This document shows positions 43,964 to 52,606 of a stretch of 64,000 nucleotides of DNA, piece after piece. This DNA is from Rhodococcus rhodnii (GTDB lineage Bacteria; Actinomycetota; Actinomycetes; Mycobacteriales; Pseudonocardiaceae). The stretch spans positions 140,123 through 204,122 of the forward strand of contig JOAA01000026.1 of NCBI GenBank assembly GCA_000720375.1, read 5' to 3'. The first letter of the stretch is position 1, and each line of letters begins with the position of its first letter. The translations under genes and the position numbers were made by a program. The notes under the pieces are model-generated. The model ran no database searches, was not told the origin of the DNA, and saw only the letters and a program-made list of their open reading frames with translations.

Positions 43964-45848
43964 CGCATGCTGCGGCCCGCAGGAAGACGCGGACCACGAC
44001 GAGGCGCAGAGCCTATGGCAGGTCCGTGAGTTGCAGTTGGCCGCGGTCGCTGCTGTTCTTTTGGCTGCGGGATGGATTGTCGGCGGGTCAGTCGGTACTG
44101 GGCTGGAGTTGGCGTCGGCGGTTGCCGGTGCGGCCACGTTCGTACCCGGCGCGGTGCGCGATGTGCTGAAGGGCCGGGTCGGGGTCGGCACACTGATGAC
44201 GATCGCCGCGATCGGTGCTGTCGCGTTAGGACAGTACTTCGAAGCGGCGATGCTGGGCGTGCTGTTCTCGATCGCGGAAGGGCTTGAGCACTACGCCATT
44301 GCCCGCACGCGGCGTGGGTTGCGCGCGTTGCTTGACCTCGTGCCGCCGACAGTGTCGGTTTTGCGTGACGGCTCGGAGGTGCAGGTCGCGCCGGGCGAGC
44401 TCGTGCTGGGGGACCTGATGGTGCTGCGGCCGGGGGAGCGCGCGGCCACCGACGGCGTGATCACATCGGGACACACCAGCCTCGACTTGTCCGCGATCAC
44501 CGGCGAGTCAGTGCCGGTCGAGGCAGGTCCTGGTGCGGTCATGCACGCGGGCGCGATCAACGGCGGCGGTGCGATCGAGGTCGAGGTGACCGCGCTGGCG
44601 TCGGACAGCTCGCTGGCCAGGGTGGTGCACCTGGTCGAGGAGGCGCAGGACCGTAAGGGCGTGGGGCAGCGGCTGGCCGACCGGATCGCCCGGCCGCTGG
44701 TTCCGGCGATCATGGTGCTGGCCGTGCTGATCGCCGGGGCGGGCGCGGTGCTCGGCGATCCCTTGGTGTGGCTGGAACGTGCGTTGGTCGTGTTGGTCGC
44801 GGCTTCCCCGTGTGCGCTGGCGATTTCCATTCCGTTGACGGTGGTGGCCGCTGTCGGTGCGGCCAGCAAGCAAGGCGCGTTGGTCAAGGGCGGTGCGGCG
44901 CTTGAGGAACTGGGCCGGATCGGTACGGTCGCGCTCGACAAAACAGGGACGCTCACCCGGAACCATCCTCGCGTGGTGGAAGTCGTTCCGGCACAGGGTG
45001 TTTCGCGTGAAGACGTGCTGGCTGCCGCCGCCGCGCTGGAGGCACGCAGCGAACATCCCTTGGCTCAGGCCATTCTGGAAGCCGCGCCTGGACATCCGCC
45101 TGCCGAGGACGTGACGGCGTTGCCAGGCCACGGTTTGGTGTCCGCCGACGGAAGGCGGTTGGGCAAACCGGGCTGGATCGACCCGGGTGAACTCGCTGAT
45201 GACGTTGTCCGGTTGCAGACCGCGGGCGCGACGGTTGTACTAGTCGACAACGGCACGCTGCTCGGCGCTATCGCCGTTCGTGACGATTTGCGTGGCGAAG
45301 CGCCGCAGGTTGTGGATTCCTTGCGAAAGCTGGGAATTGAACCTGCGATGCTGACCGGGGACAACTACCGAACGGCCACCGCGTTGGCAGCCAAGGCCGG
45401 TATTTCCGTTGTCCACGCGGAACTTCTGCCTGAGGACAAGGCAGCGCTGGTCGACCGGATGCGCGACGGGCACAAGGTCGCCATGGTCGGCGACGGCGTC
45501 AACGACGCTCCCGCACTGGCCACCGCGGACGTCGGCATAGCCATGGGCGCCATGGGAACCGACGTCGCGATCGAGACCGCGGACGTGGCGTTGATGGGCG
45601 AAGATCTCCGGCACCTGCCGCAAGTACTCGCGCACGCCCGGCACGCCCGGCGGGTGATGGTGCAGAACGTCGGCCTGTCGCTGGCCATCATCACCGTGCT
45701 GATCCCGTTGGCCGCCTTCGGTGTTCTCGGCTTGGCCACGGTCGTGTTCGTCCATGAACTGGCCGAAGTCCTGGTCATCCTCAACGCCATCCGCGCGGCG
45801 AGAAGCACGTTCGCCGGCCGGGCCGGAGTTCTGCCCCTCAACGCCTAG
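43929..45848 (+). CDS. P1B-type heavy-metal efflux ATPase (CadA/ZntA-like)
   Basis: 639 residues. After a short N-terminus with a metal-binding Cys-Cys (ADACCGPQ) come the P-type motifs in order: ITGES (actuator), ASPCALAIS (the SPC-type transmembrane motif of Zn/Cd/Pb pumps), DKTGTLT with the phosphorylated aspartate near residue 337, EHPLAQAI (the HP nucleotide motif) and GDGVNDAPAL. It exports divalent soft metals. No full HMA domain is present. Start is GTG 43929 (35-base overlap with ArsR) or GTG 43956 (8-base overlap); the second is equally plausible. Confidence 0.9.
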   Translation: MSQSSKADSVADACCGPQEDADHDEAQSLWQVRELQLAAVAAVLLAAGWIVGGSVGTGLELASAVAGAATFVPGAVRDVLKGRVGVGTLMTIAAIGAVALGQYFEAAMLGVLFSIAEGLEHYAIARTRRGLRALLDLVPPTVSVLRDGSEVQVAPGELVLGDLMVLRPGERAATDGVITSGHTSLDLSAITGESVPVEAGPGAVMHAGAINGGGAIEVEVTALASDSSLARVVHLVEEAQDRKGVGQRLADRIARPLVPAIMVLAVLIAGAGAVLGDPLVWLERALVVLVAASPCALAISIPLTVVAAVGAASKQGALVKGGAALEELGRIGTVALDKTGTLTRNHPRVVEVVPAQGVSREDVLAAAAALEARSEHPLAQAILEAAPGHPPAEDVTALPGHGLVSADGRRLGKPGWIDPGELADDVVRLQTAGATVVLVDNGTLLGAIAVRDDLRGEAPQVVDSLRKLGIEPAMLTGDNYRTATALAAKAGISVVHAELLPEDKAALVDRMRDGHKVAMVGDGVNDAPALATADVGIAMGAMGTDVAIETADVALMGEDLRHLPQVLAHARHARRVMVQNVGLSLAIITVLIPLAAFGVLGLATVVFVHELAEVLVILNAIRAARSTFAGRAGVLPLNA

Positions 45849-45855
45849 ATCTGCT

Positions 45856-46980
45856 TCACATGGCGTTTCTTGCCTCGTAGAGGTCCGACAGCGACCGCAA
45901 CAGTGTGGCGATCTCGGCGCGCTGGTTCACACCGAACTTCCGGAGGATCCGTGAGACGTGGGTCTTGGCGGTGAGCTCCGTGATGTACAGGACCCGTGCT
46001 ATCTCCTTGTTGTTGCGGCCCTGGGCGATCAGCGCCGCGACCTCGCGTTCCCTCGGGGTCAGCCGGGACAGCAGGCTGCTCGACTTCTCGGCAGGCTGGA
46101 CGAGCAGTTCGAAGGTCTCGGTCTGCATGACGTCGCAGATGTCGCTGACATCCTGGACAGCGCGACGGATGTCGTGGCCCGCGCCCGCCGCCATGTGCCG
46201 GGCGTGGTCGATACTGTGCCGAAGCAGCCGGAACTTGCCCGAGATCTCCTCGACCAGTTCAGGCAGTGACATCTCGTCCGCACTCGGGCGTGGCGTCCCC
46301 GGTCGCCTCCCGCTGTGCAGCCGGTTGCCAGCGCGTTGATGAGTGATCACGTTCATCATCGTCTGAGCAAGGCGCCAGAACGCGGAAACGGTTGCGCCGT
46401 CGTACGAGCTCGCCTGATACGACTGGATCGCGGCCTGTCCGGCCACCCGCTGGACACCGTCCACTTCGGCGATGAGAGGTACGACCACCGCGTCCTTGGA
46501 CTTCAGTCGCGCTTCTGGAAGCGAGGAGCCTCGCCGCACCAGCGCTCCCTGATCGAGAGAGAAGGTGTACGGTCGTTGCTGTTCGATCATCCACGCACAC
46601 ATGTCGTTTTCGCCGTAGATGTGGAAATTCGGGTCGCGATACCCGTTGTCGTCGAAGTTGTACGGAAAGGCGACGACGTTTCCGTCCTGGAAGAAGGCGA
46701 CGTGGAAAGCGTCGACACGGCAGATCTTGCTCATCGTGATGTGCAGATGGTGGTAGAGCTGGTAGCGTCCGCCGTCGGTTAATCGTCGCATTTCGCGGTC
46801 CGCGGCCCGAATGACCGCGTCCACCGGAGGGGAGTAGGCGGAATGTCTTTCGAAGCTCTCGGCGTGCTCCCTGGATCCGGCAACCGGTGAATCGCCGCGT
46901 TCGACAAACAACACTGATCCCCCCAGATGCCGGCAAGTCGCGCTAGGGCGGGCCAGCTGGATTCGGTTATTGCCTGTCAT
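45856..46980 (-). CDS. LuxR-type regulator with GAF-like sensor, adjoining the phosphonate cluster
   Basis: 374 residues. Residues about 50-230 form a GAF-like sensor (QLYHHLHITMSKICRVDAF, then KSKDAVVVPLIAEVDG); the C-terminus is a LuxR HTH (LSRLTPREREVAALIAQGRN, then LTAKTHVSRILRKFGV). It faces away from the phosphonate genes across a 458-base intergenic region. Position suggests it is the pathway regulator, but it could serve the metal genes on the other side. The ribosome site at ATG 46980 is weak; a later start is possible. Confidence 0.82.
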   Translation of the reverse strand: MTGNNRIQLARPSATCRHLGGSVLFVERGDSPVAGSREHAESFERHSAYSPPVDAVIRAADREMRRLTDGGRYQLYHHLHITMSKICRVDAFHVAFFQDGNVVAFPYNFDDNGYRDPNFHIYGENDMCAWMIEQQRPYTFSLDQGALVRRGSSLPEARLKSKDAVVVPLIAEVDGVQRVAGQAAIQSYQASSYDGATVSAFWRLAQTMMNVITHQRAGNRLHSGRRPGTPRPSADEMSLPELVEEISGKFRLLRHSIDHARHMAAGAGHDIRRAVQDVSDICDVMQTETFELLVQPAEKSSSLLSRLTPREREVAALIAQGRNNKEIARVLYITELTAKTHVSRILRKFGVNQRAEIATLLRSLSDLYEARNAM

Positions 46981-47438
46981 CCTACGATACTCACATTCGC
47001 CGTTTAGTCAAGAGCGATGTGTGACGCCGTCATGGAAACCGATATTGACGCGTTCCCGGTGCGTCTTCGCGGACAGCCATGATCAACACGCTGGTCGCGC
47101 CCGCGTTCGCAAGGTCTCGCTGACTGAACCGGCCTTCAATGCGTGCAATTTCCGGCGCGATTAGAACGGACTTTTCTCGCATTGTGCTCGTAAGCCGGAA
47201 GTATTGCGGTCGCGGACGTCGCCTGCCCGCATGCCGGGTCGTGCGGTTGGAACCGGCGCGGGTGGCCCGTCCAACTGCTCACCCGAGCTCCTTGTGCAGT
47301 TGGACAGAGTACATCTTGGTGGTATTTCGGCTAGATCCACTTGACGAGAACCGCGCACGATGGAGAATGAATAGTCTGTGGGATGCGAGTGGCCTGCCTG
47401 CTACGCCATTCGGGTGCAATGGGGGTGAAATTTGCGGT
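46981..47438. other. Intergenic control region at the left edge of the phosphonate cluster
   Basis: 458 bases between the LuxR gene and the exporter with no convincing gene. Base composition is less GC-rich than the neighbours. A possible promoter TTGACG (47340) with GAATGA 18 bases later lies about 70 bases before the exporter ATG. Several short frames here lack family features. Confidence 0.4.
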
Positions 47439-48665
47439 ATGCGCGGCAATTGGTTGCGTGAGAAGTCGGTTTCGCTGACCTCTTTCGGCGCGGCCAACTA
47501 TCTGCTGCTCGGGCAGTTTCTCACCACCATTGGCACCGGGGCGATTCTGGCGACGGCGACCATCTTCCTGATTCGCTCGGTGCAGCTGCCGCCGGTCGAG
47601 GTCGGCATCGGCATGGCCGTCGTCGCGGCGATCGGCTTCGTGGCGCTGTTCGGGATCGGGCCGGCGGTGGATCGTTTCGGCCCACGTGAGGTCACCATCA
47701 TTTCGACCGTGGTGGCGGCCACCGCCACGGCGTGCTTCGTGTGGATCGACTCCCTTCCGACGTTCATACTTTTCGAAGGTCTGTCCAATACCGGCTTGAT
47801 CGGTATGGGGGTCGGGCAACGTGCACTGATCGGGCGAATCATGGAGGCGGGTGACCGCGTCCGCTATCAGGCCTACAGCCGTTCTGTGTCGAATGTCGGC
47901 TACGCGGTGGGATCGCTGGCTGTCATTCCATTGCTCGAAGCGGACAGTCGCGCCGCTTACGTGGCCGTCTTCCTCGGCATCGCACTTCTCATCGGCGCGG
48001 CTATTCCTTGTGTCCTTCGTGGCCCATATCCGAACGAGGCTCCCCCTCGGAAGTCGTCCCGAATGGCGATCGCCGACGTGCGCTATGTGGTGATGGCCGT
48101 GTTGTGCGGCCTGCTCAGCGCGCGCGCCAAACTGCTCACCGTGGCAATCCCGTTGTGGATCACCGCACACACGTCGGCGCCCTTGGGGCTGACCGGATTT
48201 CTCTTGTTCTTGAACACTGTCGTCGTTGTGCTGCTGCAGGTGCGTTTCTCGCGGGGAGCCGCCGATCTGGCTGGCGCCTCGAAGGTGACGCTGCTCGGCG
48301 GTTTCGCCTTCGTTGCCGCATTCGCGCTGATAGCGTTCGCCAGTACGACTATTGCCGGCATTGCGGTGGCAATGTTGATAATCGGTGTTTTGTTGTTCAC
48401 CATGGGCGAAATGTGGACCTCCGCGGCGTCATGGACCTACAGTTACGAGCTCGCGGACCCAGCCATGCACGGTCAATACCAGTCCGTCTTCGCCTTGGGC
48501 CGAACAGGTGGCAACGTCGCTGGTTCTTTGCTGGCCAGTGTCGTCGCCGCGCTGGGTATCACAGGATGGGGCGTGGTGGTGGTCGTCCTCTTTTCCTGTT
48601 GCGTGCTCACCGTAGTGGCCACACCGCGCAGCCGAGCCGCTGATCTGCATGGCCGAGTCGAATGA
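47439..48665 (+). CDS. MFS exporter of the phosphonate cluster
   Basis: 408 residues with 12 hydrophobic helices and MFS features: an early LLLGQFLTTIGTGAILAT helix, and GPAVDRFGPREVTI in the loop between helices 2 and 3. The frame is open to 47139, but the added N-terminus is unlike any transporter, so ATG 47439 (GGGGGTG upstream) is chosen; ATG 47367 is an alternative. It is the first gene of the rightward series and would export the product or confer self-protection. Its end overlaps the longer form of the next gene. Confidence 0.8.
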   Translation: MRGNWLREKSVSLTSFGAANYLLLGQFLTTIGTGAILATATIFLIRSVQLPPVEVGIGMAVVAAIGFVALFGIGPAVDRFGPREVTIISTVVAATATACFVWIDSLPTFILFEGLSNTGLIGMGVGQRALIGRIMEAGDRVRYQAYSRSVSNVGYAVGSLAVIPLLEADSRAAYVAVFLGIALLIGAAIPCVLRGPYPNEAPPRKSSRMAIADVRYVVMAVLCGLLSARAKLLTVAIPLWITAHTSAPLGLTGFLLFLNTVVVVLLQVRFSRGAADLAGASKVTLLGGFAFVAAFALIAFASTTIAGIAVAMLIIGVLLFTMGEMWTSAASWTYSYELADPAMHGQYQSVFALGRTGGNVAGSLLASVVAALGITGWGVVVVVLFSCCVLTVVATPRSRAADLHGRVE

Positions 48666-48693
48666 GGAAGTCCCGGGAAGGAGTGCGGAACAC

Positions 48694-49251
48694 GTGCCAG
48701 GTCTTGTCTTTCCTGTGGCCGGAATGAGCTGGGCGGACTTTCGAGACCGGCCAGAACTCCGTGGGGCTGATGCGGGTGAACCGGGCCGAGGTGGATGGCG
48801 CTATCGGCGAAGCGAACGCCACATGCACCGCGGTATCGACCTCAAGGCGCCGATCGGTACGCCGTTGCTTGCCGTGGAAGGAGGGACGGCGGAATTCATC
48901 GTGCACGAGGAGGGCCGCGGCGGAGGTCATCGAGTACGGCTGACCGGCGCGAGCGGTGCCGTGTACCACTATCTGCACCTTGGCACCGACCCTGCGCACA
49001 CCAGAGACGCGTTTCCCGCGGAATTCGCCAATGCGGGCAAGAGCCCCGTGGCGGTGACTGCCGGCCTGGTCATCGGCTACCTCGGCCACACCGGCGGCGC
49101 TGTCGCAAGCGGCATCCCGATTCCGATCCCGGCTCGAGCGGCACACCTCCATTTCCAGTACCACCCGCTCGGCGCCGATGGTGAAGACGCCAATCCGGCG
49201 AACCTGTTCGATCTCATCGACGCTGGTGAGCTCGATGGATGCGTTCAATGA
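48694..49251 (+). CDS. M23 (LytM)-type metallopeptidase-fold protein without export signal
   Basis: 185 residues with all zinc-site motifs: HRGID (His45, Asp49), the VYHYLHLG strand and HLHF (His151, His153), plus GYLGHTG. M23 enzymes cut glycine or D-amino-acid peptide bonds in peptidoglycan and are normally exported, but this one has no signal peptide or anchor and sits in a biosynthetic gene series. Inferred roles are an intracellular amide hydrolase (trimming or activating a peptide-linked product) or resistance. GTG 48694 is chosen for the AAGGAG ten bases upstream; ATG 48649 would add 15 residues and overlap the exporter. It overlaps the next gene (ATGA). Confidence 0.75.
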   Translation: MPGLVFPVAGMSWADFRDRPELRGADAGEPGRGGWRYRRSERHMHRGIDLKAPIGTPLLAVEGGTAEFIVHEEGRGGGHRVRLTGASGAVYHYLHLGTDPAHTRDAFPAEFANAGKSPVAVTAGLVIGYLGHTGGAVASGIPIPIPARAAHLHFQYHPLGADGEDANPANLFDLIDAGELDGCVQ

Positions 49252-50072
49252 GAGTGGCCTTCTCGGAATGCACCCCGAACTACGAGACGCATCTCGCGCC
49301 GTACCAGGTTCTTGGCTTCCTGGACGACGATGAGACGCCCGCGACCGCGTTCGGGCACGGGATGTTGCCCAGCAACCGTGAGCTGACCAGGTTCTATCTG
49401 GCTCGCAGTGTCCGTGTTGACCTCGGCAAGTACACAGAAGGCAAACGCGAACGCTACGTCAGAAAGCAATGCGCTTCGCTCAGTCGAGACTTCGTCCCAC
49501 GCGGTCAGCTCGAACACCTGGACGACTGGGTGGATCTGAGCGTGCGCTACATGAACGAGAGTCCACGGTGGGCATCGCAGCGAAAGCGTTTGTTTGAAGC
49601 CGAAGACGTAATGGCCCGGCTGAACGTGCCCATGACAACTCATCTGTTGACGCTGACGGACACGTCCAATGGAGCGCCGGTCGCGCTCGCGATGCTGTAC
49701 GTGGAACCGCCTGTCGCGTACTACGCGCGGGCGTTCTACGACATCAAATACCGGAACCTGAGTATCGGTTCGTACTTGATGAGCAGTGCCGTCAACGAGA
49801 TGCAGGGCCACGGACTTTCCCATATCTACTTGGGCACGTGTTACTACGAGGGTGCCCGGTACAAGACGCGGTTCGCCGGCATGGAGTTCTTCGACGGCCT
49901 CGGCTGGTCGGACGACCGGGAAAGGCTCCGGCTGCTGTTGAGTCAGCAGGATGATCTGCACGACCAGCACCTGTTCGATCATCCGTCGTATCTCGCGGCC
50001 GGCCCGCCGCCGCGGTCCGAGGACGCGACGACACGGCTGGTTGATCTTTCGAACTGGACGGAGGAGCGATGA
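49248..50072 (+). CDS. Ate/Bpt-like aminoacyl-tRNA-protein transferase fold (GNAT-type)
   Basis: 274 residues. The C-terminal half follows the arginyl/leucyl-tRNA-protein transferase C-domain: LSIGSYLMSSAVNEMQGHGL (about 171-190), then HIYLGTCYYEGARYKTRFAG with the conserved aromatic/glycine YLG and the M/R-YK element. The N-terminus is TRFYLARSVRVDLGKY; the usual four-cysteine zinc cluster of Ate/Bpt is not evident. Ate/Bpt proteins use aminoacyl-tRNA to make an amide. In a phosphonate cluster this could attach an amino acid to a phosphonate amine, as DhpH does with Leu-tRNA in dehydrophos. A plain GNAT acetyltransferase remains possible. Coupled on both sides by ATGA overlaps. Confidence 0.6.
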   Translation: MRVAFSECTPNYETHLAPYQVLGFLDDDETPATAFGHGMLPSNRELTRFYLARSVRVDLGKYTEGKRERYVRKQCASLSRDFVPRGQLEHLDDWVDLSVRYMNESPRWASQRKRLFEAEDVMARLNVPMTTHLLTLTDTSNGAPVALAMLYVEPPVAYYARAFYDIKYRNLSIGSYLMSSAVNEMQGHGLSHIYLGTCYYEGARYKTRFAGMEFFDGLGWSDDRERLRLLLSQQDDLHDQHLFDHPSYLAAGPPPRSEDATTRLVDLSNWTEER

Positions 50073-51568
50073 TCCCGCTCGATCTCAACGCCATCGCAGC
50101 TGCGGTGGGCGGTCGTCTCCACCGGGCGGACGGTTCGCAGAAGGTGCACGGCACCGTCGAGTTCGACAGCAGGAAGGTGGGCCCTGGCTCACTTTTCGTC
50201 GCACTGCCCGGCCAACACTCCGACGGCCACCAGTTCGCCGAGCAAGCAGTCGCCAGGGGAGCGGTCGCGGTACTCGCGGCGCGCGAGCTGGCAGCCCCAA
50301 CCGTCGTCGTGCCCTTCGTGGACAGTTACGTCCCGACAGATGCGCTTGTGCTGGCGGGTGACAATGACGGATCAGGTGCCGCGGTTCTGGCGGCGTTGGC
50401 GAAGCTCGCACGCCACGTGATCGGCCTCGTGCCCGACTGTGCTGTTGTTGGTGTGACTGGCTCGGTGGGCAAGACATCGACCAAGAACCTGATCGGTCAT
50501 CTGCTGGCCCGGCTCGGTCCGACCATCGCGTCGCCGCGGTCGTTCAACAACGAGCTTGGGCAACCGTGGACAGTGCTTCGCGTCGAGCAGGGCACCAAAC
50601 ACCTTGTCCTCGAACTGGGGACCAGGGGCGTCGGCCATTTGGCAGCGCTCTGCGCGACCGCGCCACCCCGCATCGGCGTCGTGCTGAATGTCGGCGACGC
50701 ACACTTGGGAAACATGGGATCCCTTGAGGTGATCGCCTCGGCCAAAGGCGAACTCGTGGAAGCGTTGCCGGACGCCGCCGCGGGCGGGGTCGCCGTGCTC
50801 AACGCCGACGACGCACGAGTCGCTGCCATGGCGGCCCGCACCTCCGCCCGGGTCGTACTGACCAGCCGCACAACCGACGCACACGTTCGCGCAACCGACA
50901 TCGAGCTCGACAGCCAGGCAAGACCGCGATTCACGTTGTCCGGCGCCAGCGGTTCGGCGCGAGTCATGCTGCCGACGCACGGCGAACACCAGATCGACAA
51001 CGCCCTGGCGGCCGCAGCCGTCGCACTGGAGCTCGGCGCCACGATCGACGAGGTCGCGGCGGGTTTGCAGGCCGACTTCCCGACGCCCCCGCATCGGATG
51101 GCTGTGCACCAGACGCCGGACGGGTTCACCTTCGTCGACGACGCGCGAAACGTGAGCTCGGGATCGGTGTTGGCGGCCTTGCGCACCCTTTCCGCGATGG
51201 CCAGGCCAGGCAATGCGCGAAAATGGGCGGTATTGGGAACAACCGAGGAACCCGGCTTCGCGTCGGACGACAGGCACGGGCCGTGGGGGCGACTCGCCGC
51301 GGAGTTCGCCGACCGCGTTGTGGTTGTCGGCCAGGCCGCGGGCGACATCCATGCGGCAGCGGCGGGCGTGGGCAATGGCGTACTTACGAAGCTGGTCCCG
51401 GACGTTCCAGCCGCGATAGCGCTCTTGCGTGACGAACTGTGTGCCGGGGATGTCGTGCTCCTCAAGGGTTCGAGCAAAGCCGCTCTCTGGCGCATAGCGG
51501 AAGCGTTTCTTCCTGATGACGTGCCTCGCACCGGGCACGACAGCGACTACGACGTCGTGCTGCCGTAG
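50069..51568 (+). CDS. MurF-like Mur-family amide ligase
   Basis: 499 residues with the three Mur-ligase domains: an N-terminal substrate domain (DSRKVGPGSLFVALPGQHSD), the ATPase domain with GVTGSVGKTSTKN (128-140) and the SFNNELGQPWTVL and LELGTRGVGHLA motifs, and a C-terminal domain (PHRMAVHQTPDGFTFVDDAR). This is the MurF order, but the MurF DDSYNANP element is altered (DDARNVSSGS), and the gene sits in a biosynthetic operon rather than the dcw cluster, so it is unlikely to be the cell's MurF. Inferred: ATP-dependent amide formation on a carboxylate in the phosphonate pathway. The 4-base overlap ties it to the transferase gene. Confidence 0.85.
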   Translation: MIPLDLNAIAAAVGGRLHRADGSQKVHGTVEFDSRKVGPGSLFVALPGQHSDGHQFAEQAVARGAVAVLAARELAAPTVVVPFVDSYVPTDALVLAGDNDGSGAAVLAALAKLARHVIGLVPDCAVVGVTGSVGKTSTKNLIGHLLARLGPTIASPRSFNNELGQPWTVLRVEQGTKHLVLELGTRGVGHLAALCATAPPRIGVVLNVGDAHLGNMGSLEVIASAKGELVEALPDAAAGGVAVLNADDARVAAMAARTSARVVLTSRTTDAHVRATDIELDSQARPRFTLSGASGSARVMLPTHGEHQIDNALAAAAVALELGATIDEVAAGLQADFPTPPHRMAVHQTPDGFTFVDDARNVSSGSVLAALRTLSAMARPGNARKWAVLGTTEEPGFASDDRHGPWGRLAAEFADRVVVVGQAAGDIHAAAAGVGNGVLTKLVPDVPAAIALLRDELCAGDVVLLKGSSKAALWRIAEAFLPDDVPRTGHDSDYDVVLP

Positions 51569-51598
51569 ACTGAGCCGATCGCCGCCGGGAACGGAGAA

Positions 51599-52315
51599 AT
51601 GACATTGCGCCTGCACGAGCAGAATTGGCCCGGCGGGATATATTCACCTCGAATCGGCGAAGGCTCGTTCTTCTGCCAGTTCCGCGCGCTGTCCGAACCG
51701 GACCTGGCCAGGCGGGTGTGCGGCCCGACGTCGGCGGCGATCGTGTTGTCGCACTACGGATTGCTTGACGACAAGTGGCGGGCCGGTGAGTCATTGGCGC
51801 CATTCGTCCGACTTGTCCTGGACGAACACGTGGACGGTGACGTCGAAGTGGTGCGACGTCGCTATCACAGTGATGGGCAGGATCTGACGGTGACGGTCCG
51901 GCGGGTGACGCAGCCGACCGAATGCGCGGATGGCGCGCTCATCGCCCGGGAGAGTGATTGGGTTGATCGTGGCGATCAGTCGCGGTTCAACCCCACCTTC
52001 ACGATGGCCGGTGGGTACGACCACAGATTCTCGTCCGAGCTGTTTCAGCGGTTCGGGGTGGACGCCGAGTTACGGCACGTCGACGTCGCCGAGCTCGCGA
52101 CGTTGTTCGAGCGCGGAGGTGCCGACTTCTTTTTGGCGTCGGTGCGCAGCGCATTCTACGACGGCGGGCACGTAGTGGTCGTCGACGGTTATCGCAACGG
52201 TGTGTTCACGGTCGTGGATCCGTCGGACCCGGTCTACCGCGCTGCCGTGCGCTTCTACCCGGAAGACGCCATGTCCCATATGTTCAACGGCTTCGGTACC
52301 GCGATCCTGCGGTGA
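51599..52315 (+). CDS. C39-like papain-fold protein without export signal
   Basis: 238 residues. ARRVCGPTSAAIVLSHYG (Cys41), DGGHVVVVDGYRN with the catalytic histidine and FTVVDPSDP with the third residue fit the peptidase C39-like family. No signal peptide or transporter domain is present, so it is not a bacteriocin-processing ABC peptidase. In context it may hydrolyse or form an amide or thioester bond of the product. It follows the MurF-like gene after 30 bases in the same operon. Confidence 0.7.
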   Translation: MTLRLHEQNWPGGIYSPRIGEGSFFCQFRALSEPDLARRVCGPTSAAIVLSHYGLLDDKWRAGESLAPFVRLVLDEHVDGDVEVVRRRYHSDGQDLTVTVRRVTQPTECADGALIARESDWVDRGDQSRFNPTFTMAGGYDHRFSSELFQRFGVDAELRHVDVAELATLFERGGADFFLASVRSAFYDGGHVVVVDGYRNGVFTVVDPSDPVYRAAVRFYPEDAMSHMFNGFGTAILR

Positions 52316-52606
52316 ACCCCGGGAAACACACGCTGCGCGAGTATTGCGCGGAATGCAATCATGACTACCTCTCCTTAATCGAGTCAAGACGTGGGCGTTG
52401 AAATACGCCGAAGATGTACGCCGCTGTCGATGTGGGTTTTCCCGACCAGGGTGTATCACCTGGATGGTGGATTGGTCGCGGCATTGTGATCGGTAGAGTG
52501 AAACCTCTGCATGGGGGTATTGCTTAACGCTCGGTGGCCGGTTCGGCCCTGTTTTGTCTTGACCTCCTATTGTCGGGTGCTCAGTGACCTGTGAAGGTGA
52601 ACTCGC
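52316..52606. other. Intergenic region splitting the phosphonate cluster into two transcription units
   Basis: 291 bases with no gene. TTGACC at 52559 lacks a good -10; no strong hairpin was found after the C39 gene. It probably holds the promoter of the dioxygenase-to-nucleotidyltransferase unit. The AAGGTGA near 52596 is the dioxygenase ribosome site. Confidence 0.4.
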
